In this document: in pieces, positions 10,029 through 22,250 of the stretch
Numbering within the stretch: the stretch's first letter is position 1
Layout of the letters: every line of letters begins with the position of its first letter
Assembly: GCA_032871835.1 (NCBI GenBank)
Contig: CM065299.1
Span: 1,831,001 to 1,895,000 of the forward strand
Direction: 5' to 3'
DNA: 64,000 nt
DNA from: Dipteronia dyeriana
Lineage: Eukaryota; Streptophyta; Magnoliopsida; Sapindales; Sapindaceae
Notes under the pieces: generated by a model
The model's database searches: none
What the model saw: only the letters and a program-made list of their open reading frames with translations
Told to the model about the DNA's origin: nothing
Made by a program: the position numbers and the translations under genes

Positions 10029-13017
10029 ATGGGTTCATCTTGGAGTTTCTTCACCTTTATGAACTTATGTTTTCTGTTCTTCTTTCTTCAACTGACTGCT
10101 TCCAGCTCTAGAAAACCTCTTTGTCATGAAGTTGAACATTATGCTTTGATACAATTCAAGGAAAGCCTTTTTATTGATAAGTCATGGGTTCAGCTTGGAA
10201 TTTCTAATGATCCATCTGCTTATTGCAAGACTGCACTCTGGAATCTTGAAGAAAACAGTGACTGCTGCTCATGGGATGGTGTCGAGTGCAACGAGGAGAC
10301 TGGTTATGTCATCAAACTTGACCTCAGTAGTAGCTGTCTCTATGGTTCCATCAACTCTACCAGCACCCTCTTCCACCTTGTTCATCTTCAATGGCTTAGC
10401 CTTGCACATAATGACTTCAATGATTCCAAAATTCCTTCTGGAATCATGAATCTTTCGAGGTTATTACATCTAAACCTCTCCATTTCTCACTTTTCTGGTC
10501 AGATACCACCAGAAATGCTAGAGCTCTCCAACTTGGAGTTCCTTGATCTGTCACACAATTCGTTACAAGGTAAATTCATCTTCTATCAACAAAAATTCTC
10601 TTAAATACTGCAATTTGTAACGTAGATTCCTCGAAATATTTTCCCAGTACCTTATAGTTAAAAAAAAAAAAACACTTGAATCCTTATGTGATCTTTTTCT
10701 TTTCATGAACCATTTAGCATATATCACATGATAATAACCTTAACAATCATGTTCATTTGAACTATGCAGGGTGATTAGCAATTTTTTTTTTTTTTTTTTT
10801 GACTTATTTATCTCTCATATGCTACAGAGTGCAGAGTAAATTCCTTATAAAGATTTTCCTTTACTCTTTAAAAAGAATCTTAAATTCTTATCTTACATTG
10901 CTGCTTGCTCCTTTTCAGGAATAATTCCACCTTCACTTGGCAACCTTACAAACCTCATCTATTTGGACTTCTCTTTAAACAAATTTGGGGGTGAGTTACC
11001 AACTTCCATTGGAAAGCTTGCTAATTTGAAAGCAATGCATATCTATGGCTGCGGTTTATCGGGACAAGTTCCATCTTCTCTTAGCAATCTAACCCAGCTC
11101 AACTATTTAGGCCTTGCTTTCAATCAATTTTCAAGCCAAAGTTCTTCGTTGTCTTGGATTGGCAAGCAGACCAAACTAATCAGTTTAGACCTTTCCGGTA
11201 TCAACTTGGGTGAGATTCCCTTTTGGCTCGTCAACCTAACGCAGCTGACTTATTTAATCTTGAATCAAATTCAATTGACTGGTCCATTCCCTTCTCAAAT
11301 TTGCAACCTAACCCAATTGAAATATCTCGCTCTTGCAGCGAATCAATTGCAAGGTCCGATTCCTAACTCTATCTTTGAACTCAACAATCTTGAAAATCTT
11401 TACCTCTCTTCAAACAATTTAAGTGGTACAATAGAATTGGAAATGTTTCTTAGAAAATTCAAAAGCTTAAGTACATTAGATCTCTCCTCAAACCGCTTAT
11501 CATTGCTCACCAACTCCACAGTTAATACCAGCTCTCATAAATTTCACATGTTATGTTTGGCTTCATGCAACCTTCACAGCTTCCCAAATTTCCTGAGGAA
11601 CCAAGACCAACTGAAAGAGCTAGACCTTTCGGCGAACTATATATCTGGCGAAATACCCAAATGGCTCTTTAACTTGAGTCTACCTAGTTTGAGGTGCTTG
11701 AACCTTTCTCACAATCTTTTCACTGGTTATGACCAACGTTTTGTTGTTCTTCCATGGACAAGTCTAATTTATTTAGACTTGAGTTTCAATAAGCTGCAAG
11801 GCTCACTCCCCATTCCATCAACATCCATAGCTCAAGTTTATGTAGTTTCCAACAACAAGCTTTCGGGGAAAATTCAATCGTGGATCTGTAAATTGAATTT
11901 TCTTTACGCCCTTGATTTATCTAATAATAACTTAAGCGGCAAGCTTCCACAATGTTTGGGCAATTTTAGTCATTCCCTGTTAATGTTAAATCTCCAAAAC
12001 AACAAATTTCATGGGAGCATTCCTCGAACCTTCACGAATGGAACAAAATTGAGGATGATTGATTTAAGCAACAATATGTTAGGAGGAAAAATTCCAAGAT
12101 CATTGGCCAATTGTACCATGCTAGAATTTTTGGATCTTGGAAATAACAAGATCAGTGATACTTTTCCATCTTGGATTGGAACTCTTCCAAAGTTAGTGGT
12201 TCTCAACTTGAATTCGAACAAGTTTCATGGCATGATAGGGGACCCTAAATCAGATTTTGAGTTTCCTAAGTTGCAAATTATCGACCTCTCTCACAACAGA
12301 TTTACCGGTAAACTTCCATCAAAATACTTTGAGTGTTGGAATGCCATGAAAACTGTTAATGAGAGTCAACTAGCATATATGATGAAAGCCTCTTCGGATG
12401 ATGACTTTTACGATTACTCATTAACATTGGTTAACAAAGGGATAGATAGAGAATACATGAAGATCCCAAATATGCTTATAGGCATTTGGCTCTCAAGCAA
12501 CGGATTTGAAGGAGAGATTCCAGCTTCTATTTCCATATTAAAGGGCCTTCGATATCTTGACCTTTCCAACAATAATCTCGTTGGTGGCATTTCATCATCC
12601 TTGTGCAACTTGACAGTATTAGAATCGTTGGACCTCTCTAATAACAACCTCTCTGGAGAGATTCCTCAGCAGCTTGTTAAACTCACGTTCCTCGCCTTCT
12701 TCGACATCTCATATAATCAACTTGAAGGACGTATACCACAAGGAGCACAATTCAATGCATTTGATAATATGTCATTTGAAGGGAACCCGGGATTGTGTGG
12801 ACAACCTTTGTCAAGAAAATGTGGAAATTTTGAGCTTCCACGGAATGATGACGACGAGGGATCAGAATCTCCATTTGCATTTGATTGGAAAGTGGTTGCA
12901 GTAGGATATGCAAGCGGCCTAATAATTGGAGTTGCTCTTGGACATATTTTCTGCACAAGGAAACATGAATGGTTTGTGAAGACTTTTGGGATGCCATTAA
13001 AAAGAATGGAGAGATAG
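10029..13017 (+). CDS. Receptor-like protein, Cf/RLP type, intact, one intron
   Basis: Exons 10029-10569 and 10919-13017 give 879 residues. Order: signal peptide (about 1-27); LRRNT cap with the plant motif DCCSWDGVEC (78-87) and LDLSSSCLYGSI; many 24-residue leucine-rich repeats (LxxLxLxxNxLSGxIP); the island segment around YDYSLTLVNKGID that separates the last four repeats; cap NPGLCGQPLSRKC; acidic spacer NDDDEGSE; transmembrane helix about 839-859 (VVAVGYASGLIIGVALG); and a 20-residue tail ending LKRMER. No kinase. RLPs of this type act at the plasma membrane as immune or developmental receptors with SOBIR1/BAK1-type partners (family knowledge); the ligand is unknown. Between LRRNT and the intron the protein is shorter than its pseudogene paralogues, lacking about four repeats. 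The start was chosen from TATA spacing; the in-frame codon at 10002 is TTG. All other receptor copies fully inside the window are broken. Confidence 0.9.
10570..10918 (+). other. Intron of the intact RLP gene
   Basis: 349 bases, donor GTAAAT after CAAG, acceptor TGCTCCTTTTCAG. Joining CAA-G|GA restores frame (..NSLQ|GIIPPSLGNL) exactly at a leucine-rich-repeat boundary. The interior is T/A-rich and has a T run near 10782-10800. Without splicing the frame stops at 10604. Most RLP genes of this type have no intron in the repeat region (family knowledge), and the two long pseudogenes here lack one, so it is a derived or acquired intron, or a deletion scar that happens to splice. Confidence 0.75.
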
Positions 13018-13694
13018 AGGGGACGACATAGACATTGAATGTAATTATCTTTCCCTTGAAGTGAGTTAATTATGACGTGTCTGTTTTTTTTTTTCCTGGT
13101 TTCCTTTCTTTCTTCAATGTAATTTCGTTGGTTTAATTATCTTTCATTTGAAGAGTTAATTAAGTTACTGCATTTTTTACGATTTTCTTTTTCCCTTCGA
13201 TGTATTTTCATTGTTGAATAAATTGTAGCAGTTGATAACAATGAAGAAATGCTTTTGTTGTCTGAACTCTGAAGTTGCAAATTGATCATATCAACAAAAT
13301 TAATTACTAAAAGGACAAGCTCTTAAATCCTAAAACAGGGGAAATGGAAACCAATTGTAATTATTTTTTGTTGGAAGAATTACTCATTGTAGCCTCAACT
13401 ATCATATAATTTCACTAACTTAATTTTAATGTCTTTTTTTTATTTCAATGTAGCCTCAAGTGAACATCTAATGTAATCAATTCAAACTCGAAAAACTGCT
13501 AATGTGATGCACCAAAGTCATCATTGCCCTGTAATAAAGTATCGAGCAAAACAGAACAAATTGTATGTTTGCCAACACTTGATTTAATGGAAATTATACG
13601 AACAAAAACATTATATGGAATTAATATGATCAATCTCCTATGATGTGGATGCAGGATCTTAAATTAAACTTTTGCAAAATTTCTAAGACACAAA
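13018..13694. other. 3' flank of the intact RLP with receptor flank repeat, copy 4
   Basis: The 3' UTR region contains two similar pieces (TGTAATTATCTTTC... near 13039 and TTTAATTATCTTTCATTTG near 13132), then from about 13437 to 13690 the duplicated flank block. That block carries ACTGCTAATGTGATGCACCA, TTTGCCAACACTTGATTTAA and GATGTGGATGCAGGATCTTA, matching 7850-8040 closely. No gene. Confidence 0.7.
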
Positions 13695-14491
13695 GGCCAC
13701 ATTTGGTGTGCATGATTGGATTGGACTATTTTATAGGATTGAATAAAATTAAGATGAGACTATGATTAAATGAGATTGGATTGAAATGGACTAAATTAAT
13801 ATTATGTTATGTTTGGAGAAATATGAGACTGGATTAAATTAATACCATGCTTTGTTTGGTAAAACATGAGATTGGATTAAATATAATAATTTATTTTTAA
13901 AACGGAAATAACAATAAAATAAACTAATTAAAATAAAAATATAAAAAAACGAATTAAAATTAAATTAAAAAACTATAAAACTTTCTATTTTCCTAATTCG
14001 CTATCATCATCACCATTTCTATATCATCGCCATCATATGGATTGGGTTTGAATTCTGATCTAGGTTGGATCTGGAATATGAAGATATTGATTTTTTTTTT
14101 TCGATTTTAGATATAGATGGTTTGATTTTTTTTTTTTAGATTTCCAAAATATTATGTTTGTGGGTTCGATTTTTTTTTTTTGTTTCCAAAATATTATGGC
14201 TCTGAGGCTTTTTTTTTTTTTCTGGATATTGATTTACATTTTTTATTTTTGATAATACATTAAAAAATCTGAAGAAAAAAAAAGAACATAAAAAAAGTCT
14301 TAAAAAAAATTAATCTCAAGACAACTAAACCCACCAATTTGATGGATTTATTTATCCTATAAAATATGAGACTATTTTATTAAAATTGGATCTCACTATA
14401 TTATTTTATCTAATCTGGTATTACTTTCAAACGTAAGATTGGATTAAAATTAATTCAATCCCAATCAAATCATATGTAACAAACAGAGTAC
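13695..14491. mobile_element. PIF/Harbinger-like non-autonomous element (older copy)
   Basis: Same family as 37235-38217. Both start GGCC..(G)TTTGGTG followed by GATTGGATTGGACTATTT, contain ACTAAATTAATA.TATG and TGTTTGG repeats, and end with TAACAAACAG. Possible target duplication AAA (13692-13694, 14492-14494). The interior has long T and A runs. No transposase frame. Confidence 0.65.
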
Positions 14492-14494
14492 AAA

Positions 14495-15644
14495 ATCACT
14501 ATAGCTATAAATTTAGTTGCATGTATATATATATATGGTGCACCACTCAGTGGAGCACGACGATTTTCTTCCTCTTCCTGTCCAATATATATACTTAATT
14601 ATCAATTATATTTTCGAATTGTAAGAAAGATAATCTCCTAATTGAAACGTGCGTCTATTATAACCGATGTTCTAGAAATCTACCGTCTAGACTGAGGTAA
14701 AAAGGCCGGGGTCAGGGCACTTGACCCAGCCTAGCCTTTTTTTTATATAAAAATAAATAAATAAAAACGTTTAGGAATTTTGGGCAATTTCGGAGTTGGG
14801 GTTGTCAAAGAAGAAGAAAATTTCGGTTTTTGGTTAGTTGAAGAAGAAGAATTTAGGGATTTTGGGCAATTTAGGGGTTTAGGGTCGAGTGAAATTGATT
14901 TAGGGATTTTGGTTTATGAGAAGATTTGGGAATTTTTCTTAATAAAGGGTTGCTGTTCGGTGAAGAAAGAGCAAGGAATTGGGTGTCGTTTTAATAGAGA
15001 TTTGAGGTTATGTGAAGAAAGCGCAGGGAAATAGGGTGTCGTTTTAGTGGAGATTGGAGAGATATGAAGAGAGAAGAAGAATGATTGAACTGACTGAGCT
15101 GCAAGGATTCTGATCCGAAGATAAGCGAAAATTATATAGGGGGTGTTGGAACTGGGAACTCAAAATGACCACGTTTTGAGGATGATTTTATTCCTCTAAA
15201 ACGACATCATATTATAGCTCTTAAAATTAGGATAGATGGAGCAACTCTTGGAAAATTGGGTCAAATTGAGTCATCACCCCGTATTGGGCCAGTATTGCAA
15301 TTGGTCTCCCATTTCAGATTTGGGCCATCATCAGATTTGAGCAACTATTTCAATCCATCAAAATTCACGAGTAATAATGTAAAACCAGTTGGGATTTTCT
15401 TTTTTTAATCAAGAACTTTGAATTTGTCATTTTGATTTGATTGTCTTTGTATTTGGATGGGTGTTTGGGGATCTGGATTGGATTTTGATTGAATTTTGAT
15501 TGGTAATATGACATTTGTGGATTTGGAAATAATTTTCTTTGGATTTGATAATAGGATTTTGTTTATAATTGTGTTTTCCGATTAATCACCGACTAATTTA
15601 TCTAGGCACTAAGCATTAGGTCTCCACCCGACTAGCGCCTAGCA
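14495..15644. other. Intergenic stretch, no gene seen
   Basis: Contains repeated TTAGGGATTTTGGGCAATTT words (about 14775-14910) and GAAGAAGAA runs that create an 84-codon open frame without protein character. CGACTAGCGCCTAG-type motifs near 15610-15645 recur near 20110 and 36525 and mark another dispersed plant repeat family. Confidence 0.5.
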
Positions 15645-15652
15645 CTTACTAG

Positions 15653-16008
15653 TAGACATGTCCACGGTTCCTGTTCGGAACCGTCGGTTCCGGTTCCAAA
15701 CGGAGCCAGAACCGAAACCTTAGATCTGTGGTTCCGGTTCCGATTCGGTTTCGCCAGTTCGGTTCATTTTTTTTATTTATTTTATTTTTATTTTACATTT
15801 TTGCTTAAGAAAATAATAAATAAAAAAACAATTGGAACCGACGGTTCCAGAACCGGAACTGAACAGCCGGTTCCTGGCCGTTTTTTTTAGAAGATGAACC
15901 GGAACCAGACATTCGCTCCCACGGTTTCGAAACCGGTTCCACGGTTCCGGTTCATTTCACACGGTTAGGTTTGGTTCCACGGTTCGAACCGAACCGTGGT
16001 CATGTGTA
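15653..16008. mobile_element. hAT-superfamily MITE (356 bp) with perfect 8-bp target duplication
   Basis: Terminal inverted repeats TAGACATGTCCACGGTTC and, on the reverse strand, TACACATGACCACGGTTC. The perfect duplication CTTACTAG is at 15645-15652 and 16009-16016. The subterminal parts are packed with GGTTCCGGTTCC and complements. No coding capacity. Confidence 0.85.
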
Positions 16009-16021
16009 CTTACTAGAACAC

Positions 16022-16343
16022 TTATTATTATTATTATTATATCGAGGATCCCGAACTTTATCCAGGCACCCATCTGTCTGTCCTCCTTAACTGCATGATA
16101 CTCCAAAACCAATATGCTGGTTTGGCGGCCTATTTGTTGGTTATTGTGGAGTAGAACAAATGGAAAACCTCGGCCCACACCCCATTCAAACCGCTGACTT
16201 AGGAATTACTTGTGCCCCAAACTCATATTTCCATCGGTTAAACTAGCACCTTGATGGTTGACTGTAATGTAATTGTCAAGAATAGAACTAAGGACTTGGG
16301 TTTCATCCCAAGCCTTGAACCACTAAGGCAGCCACCTCATGGT
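16022..16343 (-). mobile_element. tRNA-derived SINE
   Basis: On the - strand it starts near GAGGTGGCTGCCTTAGTGG, a good RNA polymerase III A box (TGGC..AGTGG). A B-box-like AGTTCTATTCTTG follows about 40 bases later, and the element ends in a (TAA)n tail at about 16042-16022. It is flanked by a near-identical duplication beginning TAGAACAC and ending ATTATTA (16014-16030 and 16344-16360). The tail side abuts the hAT MITE, so the SINE landed at the MITE's edge. Confidence 0.7.
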
Positions 16344-16360
16344 TAGAACACCGATTATTA

Positions 16361-17180
16361 CCAATCAAGAAGTTATAATACTGATTTATGTGACTATCAT
16401 GTTGTCAATAAAAAATAATTTGAAGTGTACCCAAAGCCAAAAGCATAATCACGGGTTTTTTATGAGAAAATTGAACATGATTAATTTAGCTAATAAGTTA
16501 GTCAACATTTGGATCTTCTTTCTCTCTTTTCCATGATTTCCTATTAGATTTCAAGCAAATTTAGAATATCTAGATCTATTCCGACGTGTAACTTCATTCT
16601 TCAATAAGAAATGGAAATTAGACCTCAAAATCCTATATATAGTTCTACTATTATTACTCTGTTTCGAAGCTGGCATTGGTAGGAAATGAGGGGAAAAAAA
16701 AGGTAGATTGACCCCAAAAGAGAAGACAATTTGATCTTTGAAACCCCTGATGGCAAGAAATTACATTGAAATGATTATATCATGAGGATATGAGAACTTT
16801 GACAAAATTTACAAAAAAAAAAAAAAAAACTCATAATTAATCTTGATCATAATAAATGATGTTTGATGAGAGTTCAAAAATTAAATAACACTTTTTAGAT
16901 GTGGTATTATAATACTGTCACTGCTTTAATAACTTATGTTTAAAAGATATCTATTATGATGAACGGTTAAAAATACCTTCAATAGTTGTTTCACATCAGA
17001 TTTTTTTCATTCATTTTACGGTTACAGTGTTGTGAAGTAAAGAGAAAGTCTCTTTGAAACTCTGACAATCACTCGAACGGTGACGGAGTGGCGCTACGCA
17101 GACGCATTCGGGGGTCGAGCTCGCGATGGTCGAGTTTTTCGGTCAGCTCGCGGGGGGCAGGGGACAGTTCCTTGAAGTTT
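16361..17180. other. Intergenic stretch, no gene seen
   Basis: Ordinary AT-rich sequence up to about 17040. It then has an abrupt GC-rich patch (17060-17165) with CGAGCTCGCGATGGTCGAG and GCTCGCGGGGGGCAGGGG, which leads into the minisatellite. The origin of the patch is unclear. Confidence 0.5.
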
Positions 17181-17189
17181 TTTTTTTTT

Positions 17190-17640
17190 CTGGTCAGTTC
17201 TTAAAATGCTCGAATTTAATTATAAAATGCTCGGAATCTTTAGTAAAAGTCTTTGAGCTTTTAGTAAAAGTCCCAAAACTTTTAATAAAAAGAGCTTTTA
17301 GTAAAAAGCTTGGAGCCTTTATTAAAAGTTTTGGAGCCTTTATTAAAAAGCTCGAAGTTTTAACAAAAAATTTCAACAAAAAAAAAAAAATGCTCGAACA
17401 TGTTTTAAAAAGCTCGGGTGTTCAACAAAAAAGCTAGGAGCTTTGAAAAAAAAAACTCGAATCTTTACAAAAAAAACTCGATCTTTCAAAAAAAAAATGT
17501 CGAAGTCTTAAAAAAAAGCTTGAACATTTTAAAATAAACTCGGAGCTTTTTTAAAAAAACTCGATTTAACTATAAAAAAAAACTCCGAGTTTTTTTTCAG
17601 TGCTTCGAGTTTTTTATTTTAAAGTTTCGAGCTTTTTTCA
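17190..17640. repeat. Degenerate minisatellite, GCTCGAA/AAGCTCGGAG units
   Basis: More than twenty irregular copies of an approximately 20-base unit built from GCTCG(A/G)A plus TTTT/AAAA spacers (for example AAAAAGCTCGAAGTTTTAAC). Unit length varies, so it is not a clean tandem array. It generates a lysine-rich open frame (17126-17437) that is a by-product of the repeat. It grades directly into the next array. Confidence 0.8.
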
Positions 17641-17659
17641 AAGTTCTAAACATGATTTA

Positions 17660-18974
17660 ACTATAAAAATGTCACACATAAAAATCATATATTACAAAAA
17701 ATGTATTTTCTTTCACAAAAATAAGTTATCTTTCATAAAAATATGTACACTTAAAATATTTATAACTTAAAAAAAAAAAAAAATCCTGTATACTTAAATT
17801 ATTTATCATGAGAAAAACAATTTTAACGAAAATAATCACTTTCCACAAAAATAACAAATATTTTACACAAAAAAAAATTCATTTTTTACGAAATAAAGTA
17901 TTTTTTTCATATATATATATATAATTTTTCACGAAAATCTGTTTACTTAAATTATTTCTCTGGAAAAAAAAATATTTATAACAAAAAGTATATATTTGTC
18001 CCGAAAAAACAATCATTTGTCATGAAAAAATCATGTGTCACGAAAATTAAAATTATTTCTCAAGAAAAAAAAATCAGAAAAAAAAAATCATTAGTCACAA
18101 AAATAAAAAAATATTTAACATGTACAAATTAATTGTCTCGAAAAATAATTTTGATGAAAAACATTATTTATCACGAAAATAAATAAAAAATGTAACACTA
18201 AAAAAATTATTTGTCATGAAAATAAAAACATTTGTCACCAAACAAGCCGATTGTCATGAAAATAAAAAAATATTTATAACGAAAATAAAAAAACAATTGT
18301 CACAAAAAAAATATTTATGAAAATAATCATTTATCATGAAAATAAAAATATTTAACACAAAAAAAAAGTCACGAAGATTAAAAAAAAAACATTTGTCACG
18401 AATATAAAAATTATTTGTCAAGAAAAATTAATTTCATGAAAAAATCATGTCACGGAAAAAAAAAGTATAAAACAGGAAAAGTTATTTGTCACAATAATAA
18501 AAAATGTCATGAAAATTTTTATTCATGAAAATAATCATTTATCACAAAAATAAAAAGTATTTATCATGAAAACAATTTTTTTTGTCACTAAAATAAAAAA
18601 ACATTTGTCAAGAACAATACTTTTCAGGAAAGAAACCCATTTGTCACGAACATATAAAGTATTTAAGAAGAAAAAAAAATATTTGTCAAGAAACCAAAAA
18701 AAAATTAATACAATAACAATTATTTAACAAGAAAGTAAAAAAATTTATCACGAAAATAAAAAACGTTTGTATCGAAAAATGAATGTCATGAAAATAATCA
18801 TTTGTCATGAAAATAAAAATTATTTAACTCGAAAAAAGAATATTTGTTATGAAAAATAATTTTTAACAAATATATCATTTGTAATGAAAATGAAAAGTAT
18901 TTAACATGAAAAAAATATTTGTCACGAATATAAAAAATATTTGTCACGAAATAAAAAACATGTAACACAAAAAA
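17660..18974. repeat. Degenerate minisatellite, TTTGTCACGAAAATAAAAAA units
   Basis: About 1.3 kb of roughly 20-22-base units based on TTTGTCACGAAAATAAAAAA, with variants TTTATCATGAAAAT, TTTAACACAAAAA and TTTGTCAAGAAAA. Units are strongly A-rich on the + strand and all point the same way. No coding potential. The array resumes at about 20524 after an inserted element. Confidence 0.85.
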
Positions 18975-18975
18975 A

Positions 18976-20522
18976 ATATTATTATTTTCCACCATTACTT
19001 ATGAGTTATTAGACGTTTTACACCCATTTATTTTGGTATTAGCTATTAGTTTTGGATGAAATAGTGGTGTCTGACATGTACAGATTGCATAAATACATTG
19101 TTGCCCTTGGGATCTTTTGAATTTTAAAAATAAATAAAAAATTAAAGAAAAAACTTAAGAAAGTAAATCAAGTTCCCCATTTCATCAATCATCATCACCG
19201 ATGTTTATTACCATCATAATCATCAGTAAATTCAAAAAAAAAAAAACACAGAAATAAACCACCACCAAACCTAACCTAACCTAACCTAATCACTAATATA
19301 TTCACAGCCAATCCCAAAACCATCCACCATAGCCACATTAAGATTCAACAACCCAAATCACCAAAATCCCACAATCTCGGCGACACACCCAAACCATCAA
19401 ATTCCAAAAAACACTATCCCACAACCCAAAACGCAACCAAATAACACTCAATCCTCTGTCAAAAAGAAAGAATACGGAGAAGAATAGAATAAGAAAAAGA
19501 ATGAAAAGACAATTTGTGGTGGGAGGAGATCCATCGGATGCTAATCTCATCGTTTGGAAGGAGATCGAGCGCTGATCTCCTCATCCGGATGGCGATCGGC
19601 GTTCGTAAAGGAGGTGGTTGGAGTGATTTTGATGGGTTATGGTGGCGGCAAGAGTTTGGTGTATGAGTGGTGGTGGCTAAGGTCAGGGTTGACCGTGAGA
19701 TTTTCGGGGCCTGAGGAGAAGTACAAAAAAATGAGGCCTTCGATATTTTATGTATGTTTACTATATTTTTTTTCTCTAATAAATATTTATAAATATCAAT
19801 ATAATAAGAGCGTTATACAGTTTTTTTATATATAAAAGATAATTATTGTTGAGATTATGATTAAGTATTCAACACTCTAATAATTGGGTTTTATAATTTA
19901 TGGGACTCTTAAAACGAAATACGTTTGGTGTGTCTATTTTGAACTCATTTTATGGGTTTATTAGTTTGAAAAAATTAGATATTTAATGGACTTTTTTAAA
20001 CTCATTTTTATAAGTCTGTTAGTTCATATAAATGTTATATATATATATATATATATATATATTTTTTGAAAGTTTGGAAGTCCTTACCGATCGAAGGCCC
20101 TAGACGGTTGTCTCATTGGACTCCTTATAGGGTCAGATCTGACTAGCGTTTAGGTGGTGGGAGATGATGGTGGAGAAATAGAAGATGGTGATCGGTGATG
20201 AACGAGAAGTTGGTTCAATTGAAGAAGATGGGCGTTGACTTTTGAGTGACACATGTCATTGAATGAGAAGTTACTTCAATTAATTAAATTCTAATAAAAG
20301 TCCATTTACTATATATTACCCTTCTTTGAATTTGTTTTAAATCATAAACACCACTAATTTACTTTATTATCCTCGCATACATAACGTCAAGTTAACGATT
20401 CTGTTAAAAATAGTAGAGATTGACTATTAAATGAAATGTTATGGTGGAAAATAGTCGATACCAAAATAAGAGAGGGTGTAAAACATTTAATACCTTATAA
20501 AAAAAATGGAAAATAATAATAT
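18976..20522. mobile_element. 1.5-kb inverted-repeat element inside the minisatellite
   Basis: The left end (ATATTATTATTTTCCACC .. GTTTTACACCC.TTATTTTGGTAT) is the imperfect reverse complement of the right end (20420-20522) over roughly 90 bases. The interior has a segment with better base composition and short open frames (19338-19550 -, 19554-19835 +) with no recognisable protein, a (TA)n run at about 20036-20060 and CACC/GGTGG words. The minisatellite is split exactly at the two ends, showing insertion. No clear target duplication was found, so the superfamily is undecided (long TIRs suggest MULE-like). Confidence 0.6.
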
Positions 20523-20523
20523 C

Positions 20524-20690
20524 CCAATAATAAATTATTTGTCAGGAAGGTAAAAAACATGTCACAAAAAATAAAAAACATTTAATACAAAAAATTTATT
20601 TTTCACAATGATAAAAAACTTTTGTCACGAAAATAAAAAACATGTGTCACGAAAAAAATAAAAATTATCAAATAAAAAATTCATGAAAAG
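20524..20690. repeat. Minisatellite, right-hand remainder
   Basis: The same TTTGTCACGAAAATAAAAAA unit resumes directly after the inserted element (AAATTATTTGTCAGGAAGGT, AACTTTTGTCACGAAAATAA), in the same orientation as 17660-18974. Confidence 0.85.
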
Positions 20691-22250
20691 AAAATAGTTA
20701 ACCGATTTCCGACTTCCTTTGGCCCATTTTGAATTTTTTTTTCCAACAATTTGCTTTTTGATTAGCTAATATGGATTTTGAAAAAGAAAAGCTTTTAATA
20801 TGTTTCAGGTACCAGACCATGCATTGATAACTGAGAAGGGAAATAAATCAAAGAGTTGATAATGTATTGCACAGTGTACCGTAAAATATTGCAATAAATA
20901 TGATCTTTGGGACAATCAGATATAATATCATGCAATATGCATGTATCCTAAGTAGGACCCACACGGGTAATGGTTCTGATTCAATCAAAAGCTAACTTGA
21001 AATTAATGGTCCAGTCATTTGTAGATTAGAGATCAGGCTATAGCCGGTCAATTACGTATTGAAACTCGGTCCAGTCATTTCAAATCAATAGCTGAGTTAT
21101 TATATAAAAATTAAGAATAATATCGGAGTAACAGGTCAGTCGATCCCCAAAATGCTGACTCCATTGATGAGGAGTAAATCATATTTGGACCTATCGAGCA
21201 GTGGAGACCATTCTCGGGATCTTAAATTTTCATACTTCCATCTTTATTTGGAATTTTCTTTTTGGAAGAAAATAGAAAAATAGAAAAATAGAAAAATAGA
21301 AAAATGGGATATCCCCAACTTAAAATGGGGGATATGAATGGGGATGGGGATGGGGATCCCTATTTCTCTATTTTCTCCACAATTAAATTGAAATGGGGAT
21401 GGAGAACCCCATTTTCCCATTTTCCCCCAAAGTATATTAATATAATTATAATATATATTTGAATTATTTGAAACATTTTATATTAAATTTATAATGCATT
21501 GATATTTTTTATTTGTAATGAAAGGTTTGTTTTTATTTAATTTAATTTAATTTATAATTTTTAGTTAAATAGGGAAATGAAAAAATAGAAGAACGGTGGA
21601 TACGAGAAAACAGAAAAAACTGAAAAAATGGGAAATTGAGATTGGGGATGACGGAACCTCCCCCAAACATCCTCATCCCTATTCTCATTTTCCTCAAATA
21701 GAGAAATGGGGGATGAGAGAAGGATCTAGGAAGTATAAATGGAAATGGAAATGGAAAGACCTATATCCATTCTCATTAACCAAACGTGTATCCCTATACC
21801 AACCCAAACGTGCATCACTGGACCAACCCTTCTTCTCTACTTCACAGTCAACTCTGGCTCGCATATTTAAAGTTGTCTTCTCTCTTGTCTATAAGCTAAT
21901 CAATGATTGATTGAAATCTGCATTTGCTTCAACTAGTTGTTTAACTTATCCACACAGTATAGTATTAATATTGTTCCACATCGCCCAGTATCCATAAATT
22001 GAATATCAATTCCGATTTATATATATAATATATATATGGATTCATTGTTTCAAATTATGAAAAATATTTCAAATAAAGTACCTGTATTTACGTTATTGAA
22101 CAATACTGAATTATGAATTATGACTCGTGTCATTAAATACTATCATTTTAAGGATATACTTTTTTTTTTTGAAATGGAGTTTATTACTAAAAATCAAACC
22201 GAATTATAAACCGTGGTTTTTCAACAAAATGGGAGGGTATTTTTCTATCC
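20691..22250. other. Intergenic stretch with a GGGGAT-rich element
   Basis: No gene. Between about 21270 and 21730 there are tandem GAAAAATA units, GGGGATGGGGATGGGGATCC (21339-21358) and complementary CCCCATTTTCCCATTTTCCC text. This resembles the hAT-like family at 46157-46897. Ends were not fixed. The 104-codon frame at 21596 is inside this element and is not considered a gene. Confidence 0.45.

Noticed and set aside
17126..17437. 103-codon lysine-rich open frame
   Set aside because: Made entirely of minisatellite units. The repeat explains the frame.
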